NCBI GenBank assembly: GCA_002309955.1
Contig: DBXQ01000036.1
Span: forward strand, 5,265 to 17,383
Length of the DNA: 12,119 bases
DNA from: Bacteroidales bacterium UBA1208
Lineage (GTDB): Bacteria; Bacteroidota; Bacteroidia; Bacteroidales; P3
Reading direction: 5' to 3'
The notes beneath the pieces are model-generated. The model was not told where the DNA came from and made no database searches. It was given only the letters and a program-made list of their open reading frames with translations. The position numbers and the translations under genes are program-made. The number at the start of each line of letters is the position of its first letter. Within the stretch, counting starts at the first letter, position 1. Positions 9,201 to 12,119 of this stretch are shown piece by piece.

Positions 9201-9318
9201 GGAGTGCTCCTCCGACTGTACCAAGCAGATGGATGTCTCTGGTCTGAGCCAAGGGGCATACTATGTACGCATTGTTGGCGACAATGTGAACTCTGTTCGC
9301 AAGCTAATTGTGAAATAA
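3286..9318 (+). CDS. Giant multidomain T9SS surface protein (FN3, jelly-roll and CUB-like domains)
   Basis: This is a 2010-residue secreted adhesin-like mosaic. Approximate layout: signal peptide 1-21; Cys-containing N-terminal domain 22-121 with YDQYSDGWNGASLAIYQD; FN3 126-211; jelly-roll (cleaved-adhesin/MAM-like) 212-367; FN3 368-461; CUB-like 462-578; FN3 579-669; module X copy 1 670-853; FN3 854-944; jelly-roll 945-1116; FN3 1117-1207; jelly-roll 1208-1372; FN3 1373-1460; module X copy 2 1461-1647; three FN3 domains 1651-1922; T9SS sorting domain from GID at 1923 to KLIVK at 2010, with the IFPNPAND motif. Domain borders are often marked by Cys. The FN3 domains are of the gingipain/hemagglutinin type (WEVAYG, WEVQYG, GL..T.Y.FRVRALCG). 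Binding to host glycoproteins, other bacteria or polysaccharide is the likely role, since no protease or glycosidase active site was seen. Codon choice changes along the gene: early parts favour ACG/TCG/TTG, later parts ACC/TCC/CTC. It follows the choice-of-anchor L gene and ends before a strong terminator. Confidence 0.9.
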   Translation: MKRFLSIILLVVVLSATAWAQCDPGQTDCSITVTGYDQYSDGWNGASLAIYQDTILRGVFSVSGANTTQTFAACSGPVSFVWTSGSYDGECSFTITDSLGVVLYTCNSGLGLSGVFATSYACPTCLPPTGIVSTVTSDSATVSWQASVDVLGWFYQCHTGMYPTGTWQFTTDTALVLAGLSANTEYNFFLRAYCGVDDTSTVTIHSFRTLCGDMTLPFSEGFENNGSMPFCWTLWEHSSYTNYGYTYSYPQIYSYNSHGGNYCIDMYSDYGPNSIISPRVLIPANQIEVTFWAYGNYGYIQVGYTTSDDSATAVFHPVGEVQLSSEYELYTVSFDTIASTDSVYVAFRVANNPSYTYIYLDDITVRQRRACPLVSSLSVVSTDHNQVTLSWDCPTGTAWEVAYGPMGFDPDSDTTRVVVNTIPATITGLSDSMVYDFYIRSVCGTEYGYWSLPATGQPNVYNMLETGNDTIYTCGKAIADPGGVVGNAPYYCDGTLIVYPDDSTMSVGLRGFSNLGGGTMDVYEGAGTNGRQLAHLTGYNANVDVVSYVGPITLVLNTSYYSPEGFLLYTYCSPLSTCTPVYNVEMSNVSARSATVNWSYDSHTVPFEFNITLTDTANEDVLYFTAPDTARSMILTGLNHHTNYLLDIHASCESGDTSENVSLWFVTPCLAGGEVLIGDENSISSSAYLPDYTFYNYSCSQQIFDSTEVMGFDTIFGIKINMVSGAASTRQIDVYIDTTSRSSYTSFSSLVPQVDSNRYFSGTFTVIPGWNELRFDSAYVYPGHGNIIVTFDDNTGSYVTSYSAQSHSTTESKSIYAYADNVNFDPSDSTTIGSVWGWGIISERTNMIFLTPCVDATCAAPNVTVANVDTGSVTLSWVQGLDEIAWSVEYTPVDSMNWQMYNAYTMLESAVVSGLTPATNYRFRVGSLCGDTTVYTIVDATTNCAPYTSIPMVENFDNFVASFSDESMQKCWGRYTNYTSSYSNYYYPYIYDYSGYSRSGYSMFFGSYSNNYYSQLVLPEMGVPVDTLQLSFYMMGTYVAAYTYKVNIGVQTDPNNPSTFEFVDSAVFSLNDYEWQLVEFDLSRYTGNGRYICIRSDEYVSDGFYIDDLRVDYVNPCKAPINLATRNATVNSIELSFTDTNNVGNYTIFYGTADSLANVTDSVNITTTTYTLGGLLQATAYHAWVRVNCAGGLHSAYKEFPTFNTRCLPIVVNDTVSYDVDFEAGLDDCMVQERLDGRIDWEWATTTNNPAGAYSGGHIAQFYSYNNSGRGMLILPTFDFSSLAANAELTFYLAQVALGDVQDKLYVAYRMSSTTDWIVIDSFTNSINSWSRQYVSLPASAGNANYQAALIGVSNMGNGVKIDELSVHAAPTCSRPTGLTVTAVTDNSADLFWDNSASSYEVRYRIEGSWSWQRTVSYTNSVTLTGLQNLSNYEVRIRALCSAYDRSEFCDIVTFTTNACVIPDFYYNYNPATAVPALSNNAPTDTYYPYTYSEVLVDAATLAGLDNIIGFGFDPTNTSIGNRFSNCDIYFGTTTDTALNNFKFDSSFVQVFHGSLNYTSTGWKYFRLDTAYLYDGTSNLVVAVRSSGGSYGAYGGNSAFTGHTNNCIKTLYAQDYSGPIDPFTASSLPVFARVSDTVSPNYVFLSCAPYCEDPEIYSTSSTTSSVTLQWNAGNRFAEVSYKMATEPEWSTPIPVEGYSYTVTGLNHSTLYQFRVRQNCTADSLGVSHWVLASETTDYVCNIPTNVQVSGITNSRATVTWTADSTDNGWEIRVFNNSFDQTYRTTSTTYEVTGLSAGERYHLQVRTLCGPQHSVVGDYSESIDFTTHFCGAVGGVRGEALGNAVKLTWVAGDYNQFWEVQYGREGYGPNEVINTILVPDTHVVISNLVPNFTYGFRVRALCGLNWNSDWTSNEIVVTTGERTGIDDASQNFECSIFPNPANDMVSINVAGVDGRITISVVDINGRTMATETLECSSDCTKQMDVSGLSQGAYYVRIVGDNVNSVRKLIVK

Positions 9319-9340
9319 AAAGAATCACCTTTTTGCCTTT

Positions 9341-9375
9341 GGGGCGGTCCGGTTTCCGGACTGCCCCATTTTTTC
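9341..9375 (+). terminator. Intrinsic terminator after the giant surface-protein gene
   Basis: GGGGCGGTCCGG (9341-9352) pairs with CCGGACTGCCCC (9356-9367) around a 3-base TTT loop, as 11 Watson-Crick pairs and one G-U pair, followed by A and then six T residues at 9369-9374. It lies 22 bases past the stop codon at 9316-9318. This is a textbook rho-independent terminator and closes the T9SS cargo unit. Confidence 0.93.
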
Positions 9376-9437
9376 TGTCACGGGAGATTGTTGCTGCTAT
9401 AGCGGGAGTGGAGGTCGTCACACTGCCGACGGGGTAT

Positions 9438-9465
9438 AAAAAAAGAGTCGCTGCAGCGACTCTTT
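9438..9465 (-). terminator. Intrinsic terminator of the small minus-strand gene
   Basis: Bases 9442-9465 are a perfect 24-base palindrome centred on CTGCAG. On the plus strand it is preceded by seven A residues (9438-9444), so on the minus strand the stem is followed by a run of T. That is the layout of a rho-independent terminator for leftward transcription. It lies about 50 bases past the stop of the 44-codon frame at 9518-9652 and is not needed by the plus-strand gene, which already has its own terminator at 9341-9375. Weak bidirectional action is possible. Confidence 0.85.
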
Positions 9466-9517
9466 CTATTGTTCGAAGTTGTCCAGCACCGGACTGGACA
9501 GAAAGGTGCACCAGTGC

Positions 9518-9652
9518 TTATTCAGCGTTGATGACGGCTTTGTGAACAGCATTCCAACCAGCAGCATTGATACCCCAGTTGTTGGTGGAATTCTTGTTGA
9601 CATTGATTCTCACCTTGCTTCTTTTTACTTTTTTATTGGCATTGATACCCAT
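9518..9652 (-). CDS. Unrecognised small basic protein, 44 residues, with internal GINA repeat
   Basis: The frame runs from ATG (9652-9650) to TAA (9520-9518). I do not recognise the product. It starts MGINANKKVKRSKVRINVNK and ends AVHKAVINAE. It has six Lys, two Arg and one acidic residue, ten Asn and two Trp, with no signal peptide or membrane segment. Residues 2-19 and 27-44 align without gaps at seven of 18 positions (GINA at 2-5 and 27-30, K13/K38, I16-N17/I41-N42). The DNA agrees: ACAACTATGGGTATCAATGC at the start codon resembles ACAACTGGGGTATCAATGC 75 bases downstream in the gene, so the start Met occupies the place of Trp26. Support for a real gene comes from context: a promoter with both boxes and 20-base spacing (9730-9760), an A-rich leader of about 75 bases ending ATTATACAACT, and an intrinsic terminator just past the stop. 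An in-frame stop 11 codons upstream fixes the start region. A basic nucleic-acid- or membrane-binding peptide is possible, or the unit could be a small RNA with a chance frame. Confidence 0.6.
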   Translation of the reverse strand: MGINANKKVKRSKVRINVNKNSTNNWGINAAGWNAVHKAVINAE

Positions 9653-9729
9653 AGTTGTATAATTTTTTATTGTTTAACTTCTTGATTCACCGTGCACAAT
9701 AACAATATTGCGTCTCTCGAAAGATTCTG

Positions 9730-9760
9730 CAAAGTTACGAATATATTTTGATATACACAA
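9730..9760 (-). promoter_or_regulatory. Bacteroidota-type promoter for the small minus-strand gene
   Basis: Read on the minus strand, TTG (9760-9758) and TAACTTTG (9737-9730) are separated by 20 bases, matching the Bacteroidota pattern of a -33 TTTG-like box, 19-21 bases, and -7 TAnnTTTG. The -33 box is ATTG rather than TTTG. The spacer is AT-rich. The box lies about 77 bases upstream of the ATG at 9652. Confidence 0.7.
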
Positions 9761-9988
9761 TTTTTTTTACCATGACACTTTCAAACGCGTCGAAAGAATC
9801 TTTTTCGGGACGGTGTTGCGGCATGGAGAAGGATGGATACCAACTTCCCCGCCTCAAGTGAGGCATTGTCTGAATCTTTTGCGTCGTCCTCATCTCCGGC
9901 ATGTTGTTTCGACAGGTGGTCTGTTGTGCGAATTTGGTTAGGATGAAGATGTTACAATGCTGCCAAAGGCTGTTTTAGTAGAAAACTG

Positions 9989-10018
9989 TTGTTATATGCA
10001 AAAAAATATATATCTTTG
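9989..10018 (+). promoter_or_regulatory. Bacteroidota-type promoter for the lemA-TPM operon
   Basis: TTG (9989-9991) and TATCTTTG (10011-10018) are separated by 19 bases, a good fit to the Bacteroidota -33/-7 consensus. The spacer is A/T-rich (AAAAAAATATA). It predicts a leader of about 50-55 bases before the lemA ATG at 10079. The A-rich TGATAAAAAATTAGTCTA just before the ATG replaces a Shine-Dalgarno site, as is common in this phylum. Confidence 0.72.
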
Positions 10019-10078
10019 CAATCTGAAACAATCCGCTCCGAAAGCGATATATGTATTGTATGATAAAAAATTAGTCTA

Positions 10079-10678
10079 ATGAAAAAAACATCAATCTTGA
10101 TTCTGGCCATAGTAGGCCTGCTGGTTGTCTGCTTCCTTTGGGGTGTAGGCATAAACAACAAACTCGTCAACACCGAAGAAAATGTCTCCCAAGCTTGGGG
10201 ACAGGTAGAGAATGCCTATAAACGTCGTGCCGATCTCATTCCCCAGTTGGTCGCCACAGTGCAGGGCGCAGCAAACTACGAGAAAGGAACTCTCACTGAG
10301 GTGATAGAAGCCCGAGCCAAGGCCAGTTCGGTGCAGGTGGATGCCAACAATCTCACCGAAGCCAATGTGGCTCAGTTCCAGAAAGCACAGGATGCCCTGT
10401 CGAGTGCGTTGACCCACTCCATCAATGTGGTGGTTGAGCGTTACCCAGAATTGACTGCCACCCAGGGATTCCGCGACCTTCAGGTTCAGCTTGAGGGCAC
10501 CGAGAACCGTATCGCCACCGAGCGTGGGCGCTTCAACGATGCCGTCAACGCCTACAACAAGATGCTGCGCCGTTTCCCCAACAACATCATTGCCGGCATT
10601 TGCGGCTTTGACAAAAAAGGCTATTTCACCGCCCCCGAAGGCAGTGAAGAACCTGTCGAGGTGAAGTTTGACTTCTGA
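10079..10678 (+). CDS. lemA: LemA family membrane-anchored protein
   Basis: The product has 199 residues. Residues 1-24 form one N-terminal membrane segment (MKKTSILILAIVGLLVVCFL), which may also act as an uncleaved signal anchor. The rest is a helical LemA domain, recognised from NKLVNTEENVSQAWGQVENA, YKRRADLIPQLVATVQG, the YPEL motif in VVERYPELTA, QLEGTENRIATERGRFNDAV, and YNKMLRRFPNNIIAGICGF. Length and motifs are normal for the family. The biochemical role of LemA proteins is not settled; they are widespread and in Bacteroidota often sit beside TPM-domain membrane proteins, as here (the next gene starts 5 bases after the stop). Its own promoter at 9989-10018 and tight spacing indicate a two-gene operon. 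Family assignment is very secure. Confidence 0.96.
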   Translation: MKKTSILILAIVGLLVVCFLWGVGINNKLVNTEENVSQAWGQVENAYKRRADLIPQLVATVQGAANYEKGTLTEVIEARAKASSVQVDANNLTEANVAQFQKAQDALSSALTHSINVVVERYPELTATQGFRDLQVQLEGTENRIATERGRFNDAVNAYNKMLRRFPNNIIAGICGFDKKGYFTAPEGSEEPVEVKFDF

Positions 10679-10683
10679 CAAGA

Positions 10684-11487
10684 ATGAAGAAACTGCTGCT
10701 TTTGCTCTTTTTGTTGCCTACACTGGTTGTGTCGGCACAGGATTTGTGGTGCCCCGAACCAACCAACAGGCTCGTGAACGACTATTCGGGCATGCTCGAC
10801 CCTGCGCAGTGCGCAAGTTTGGAGCAGCGGCTGGTGGCATTCGACGACAGCACCTCCAACCAGATACTGGTTATCATCACCCCCTCGCTCCATGGATGTG
10901 AAATCATGGAACTCGGTACCCGCATCGGTACCACATGGGGAGTGGGACAGAAAGACCTTAAAAATGGATTGGTGATTATCATCAAGTCCAAGACCGAAGA
11001 GGAACCCTATGGCGATGTGGCTCTTGTTCCCGGTTACGGCCTTGAGGGTGCGCTGCCCGATGCTTTTTGCAAGCATATTATCGACGATCAGATGATAGGT
11101 CCCTTAGGCGACGGAGACTACTACACTGCCCTCTGTCAGGCTTTGGATGTGATAGAACCTGTATGTAGAGGCGAGTACAGCTATGCCGACTACCGTAAGG
11201 AAGAACGGCAGGCATTGTGGTTTTTGCTTGGGTTCATGCTCATCATTGTAGTCATTTTGGTGTTGGCACACCGGTATGACAAGAAACATCACAAGGATGA
11301 CCACGGCGACCATTTCAGCGGCAATGCAGGCAAAGGCTCGGGGCCTTACTGGGGTGGTTTCTTCTTCCCGCGAGGTGGTTCGTGGGGCGGTGGTGGTTTC
11401 GGCTCAGGCGGTTTCGGCGGTTCAGGTGGTTTCGGTGGCTTTGGTGGCGGCAGTTTTGGCGGTGGCGGAGCCCACGGACGTTTCTAA
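10684..11487 (+). CDS. TPM-domain (YgcG/Psb32-like) membrane protein with Gly/Phe-rich tail
   Basis: The product has 267 residues. Residues 1-19 form a Sec signal peptide ending VSAQ. Residues about 24-165 are a TPM domain (NRLVNDYSGMLDPAQCASLE, QILVIITPSLHG, ELGTRIGTTWGVGQKDLKNG, DVALVPGYGLEGALPDAFCK). A membrane segment follows at about 176-198 (ALWFLLGFMLIIVVILVLAH), then a basic/His-rich KKHHKDDHGD stretch, then a Gly/Phe/Ser-rich tail from about 213 to the end that closes with GGAHGRF. This architecture is standard: a periplasmic TPM domain anchored by one helix, with a flexible glycine tail in the cytoplasm. TPM domains have been linked to phosphatase activity or to photosystem repair in plants and cyanobacteria, but a function in Bacteroidota is not established. 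It is co-transcribed with lemA, and the products may act together at the envelope. Confidence 0.93.
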   Translation: MKKLLLLLFLLPTLVVSAQDLWCPEPTNRLVNDYSGMLDPAQCASLEQRLVAFDDSTSNQILVIITPSLHGCEIMELGTRIGTTWGVGQKDLKNGLVIIIKSKTEEEPYGDVALVPGYGLEGALPDAFCKHIIDDQMIGPLGDGDYYTALCQALDVIEPVCRGEYSYADYRKEERQALWFLLGFMLIIVVILVLAHRYDKKHHKDDHGDHFSGNAGKGSGPYWGGFFFPRGGSWGGGGFGSGGFGGSGGFGGFGGGSFGGGGAHGRF

Positions 11488-11588
11488 ACGGCTCTATCCT
11501 TCCGAAACGGAATATCCGTACACTTGTCCCAGTCCGCTTTTGTAGCACGCTTTCCTTTTTGTTGGCACGATTCCCCAAGTGATAGCAT

Positions 11589-11634
11589 ATTCCTCATCTC
11601 TTCCAAATCATGGAGAGGTGAGGAATGGCTTTTA
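11589..11634 (+). terminator. Long hairpin, possible terminator of the lemA-TPM operon
   Basis: ATTCCTCATCTCT (11589-11601) pairs with AGAGGTGAGGAAT (11614-11626), with one G-U pair. The stem continues inward as CCA/TGG past a bulged T to a 5-base AATCA loop, so the stem is about 16 base pairs. It is followed by GGCTTTTAC, a weak T tract, about 100 bases after the TPM stop codon. It could be the operon terminator or an RNA-stabilising 3' structure; the poor T run keeps confidence moderate. Confidence 0.55.
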
Positions 11635-11766
11635 CAATGCCGTTTCAACAGTTTTCGGTTGTTGTGAGTCCTCATTGAGGTGGAAGTGAGTGGTTGATGC
11701 GTATAGGAGGTGCTGTTGTCTAACCATTTTTGGTACATTCACAAACTGTTCTACCTTCGCTCGCTG

Positions 11767-11802
11767 TACCTCAGTTCTCCCATCGTTCTTCCTCTATTGA
11801 GG
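11767..11802 (-). repeat. Small palindromic/tandem repeat element, copy 2 (inverted)
   Basis: The reverse complement of 11769-11794 equals copy 1 at 1129-1165 except that one 11-base unit (GAGAACGATGG) is missing: AGGAAGAACGATGG is followed directly by GAGAACTGAGG. On the plus strand TACCTCAGTTCTCC (11767-11780) is identical to 1108-1121. The element ends in a small CCTC-TATT-GAGG hairpin (11791-11802), and a degraded second arm GGAATAAATGAGG follows. Like copy 1, it lies in gene-free DNA downstream of a gene end. Confidence 0.75.
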
Positions 11803-12030
11803 AATAAATGAGGGTATATCTGACGGAGAAATGAAAGAGAAGGAGTGGGTGAAAGGCGGGGTTGGACATACCTTTCCGACGTGGGATGACGGCCGATAGG
11901 GGTCTTAGGTGGGAGGGAAGGGGAGGATAATGGGGCGGTCGTTAGTAACCGCTGCGGTATTGTGGGTGTTGCGCCTAAAAGCAATGTGAAGGATGGCGGA
12001 ATTGTATGATTCGGATTGATTGCGGTATGG

Positions 12031-12070
12031 ATAAAGAAAGCCGGCATGTCTATTGGATGTGCCGGCTTTC
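12031..12070 (-). terminator. Intrinsic terminator of the right-edge minus-strand gene
   Basis: GAAAGCCGGCA (12036-12046) and TGCCGGCTTTC (12060-12070) form a perfect 11-base-pair stem. On the minus strand the stem is followed by TTTAT (12035-12031), giving a modest T tract. It lies 17 bases past the stop codon at 12090-12088 of the partial minus-strand frame. On the plus strand no T run follows, so it serves leftward transcription. Confidence 0.75.
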
Positions 12071-12087
12071 GTGTGGGTATCGTCTGT

Positions 12088-12119
12088 TTAGCTTTCGAGG
12101 TGCTCTTTGCGGAGCAGGT
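12088..12119 (-). CDS. Unidentified gene, last nine codons only
   Basis: Reading leftward from the right edge, one frame gives LLRKEHLES followed by TAA at 12090-12088. The fragment is too short to identify. The call rests on the leftward terminator that begins 17 bases past this stop, at the usual distance for a gene end, and on the plausible helical, charged C-terminus. The other two minus frames cannot be excluded on such a short piece. Confidence 0.45.
   Translation of the reverse strand, partial: LLRKEHLES

Larger units (their letters stand above)
9653..10078. other. Intergenic region between the divergent small gene and lemA
   Basis: This stretch holds the leader and promoter of the small minus-strand gene (to 9760) and the lemA promoter (9989-10018). 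The middle part, about 9768-9960, is more GC-rich. It contains a hairpin GCCTCA-AG-TGAGGC (9851-9864) and open frames on both strands: a 55-codon minus frame from ATG at 9902-9900 to TAA at 9737-9735, and a 77-codon plus frame from 9708 to 9941. Neither has a recognisable product, and both cross the small gene's promoter, so neither is called as a gene. No SD-preceded start was found. Confidence 0.6.
11488..12087. other. Intergenic region with hairpins and repeat copy, no convincing gene
   Basis: About 600 bases lie between the TPM gene and the minus-strand gene at the right edge. Contents: a long hairpin at 11589-11626, repeat copy 2 at 11767-11802, a small hairpin GCGGT/ACCGC at 11935-11939 and 11948-11952, and a leftward terminator at 12031-12070. 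The part from about 11820 to 11935 is strongly purine-rich on the plus strand. The only longer frame, on the minus strand across 11751-12047, is Pro/Ser/Thr-rich, overlaps the repeat and the terminator, and resembles no known protein; I do not call it. Confidence 0.65.

Noticed and set aside
9479..9685. A 68-codon plus-strand frame over the small minus-strand gene
   Set aside because: It starts inside the transcript ends between two terminators, has no promoter, and the minus strand has promoter, leader, frame and terminator in order.
11751..12047. A 98-codon Pro/Ser/Thr-rich minus frame
   Set aside because: It runs through a leftward terminator and repeat copy 2; composition reflects the purine-rich plus strand rather than a protein.

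Overview
The window looks like chromosome from a member of the Bacteroidota, most likely a gut- or oral-type Bacteroidales (Prevotella/Porphyromonas-like). The evidence is two secreted proteins with type IX secretion system (T9SS) C-terminal sorting domains, -7 promoter boxes of the Bacteroidota form TAnnTTTG, A-rich leaders with few Shine-Dalgarno sites, and a lemA-TPM gene pair. No tRNA, rRNA, CRISPR array, transposase or integrase was seen.

Layout. Positions 1-546 are the 3' end of a heavy-metal-type RND efflux pump gene (CusA/CzcA family), coupled by an ATGA overlap to a small Nudix hydrolase gene (543-1016). A gene-free stretch of about 500 bp follows; it carries a small palindromic/tandem repeat element that recurs in opposite orientation near the right end. 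Next come two T9SS cargo genes 39 bp apart: a 570-residue choice-of-anchor L protein (1534-3246) and a 2010-residue mosaic adhesin-like protein (3286-9318) with about nine FN3 domains, three jelly-roll (cleaved-adhesin/MAM-like) domains, one CUB-like domain and a duplicated unnamed module. A strong terminator at 9341-9375 ends this unit. Both proteins should be exported by Sec, cross the outer membrane through T9SS and be anchored or released at the surface. Adhesion or glycan/protein binding is the likely role, but no catalytic motif is visible.

Between that terminator and lemA is a compact unit on the minus strand: a Bacteroidota-type promoter (9730-9760), an A-rich leader, a 44-codon reading frame (9518-9652) and an intrinsic terminator (9438-9465). 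Its product is small, very basic and Asn-rich, with an internal GINA repeat, and I do not recognise it. This is the best candidate here for something undescribed.

The right part holds lemA (10079-10678) and a TPM-domain membrane protein with a Gly/Phe-rich tail (10684-11487) as a two-gene operon with its own promoter. About 600 bp without a convincing gene follows, with a long hairpin, the second copy of the repeat element and a terminator facing left. That terminator serves the last nine codons of an unidentified minus-strand gene entering from the right edge.

All coordinates, alignments and codon counts were read by hand; no database search was possible.
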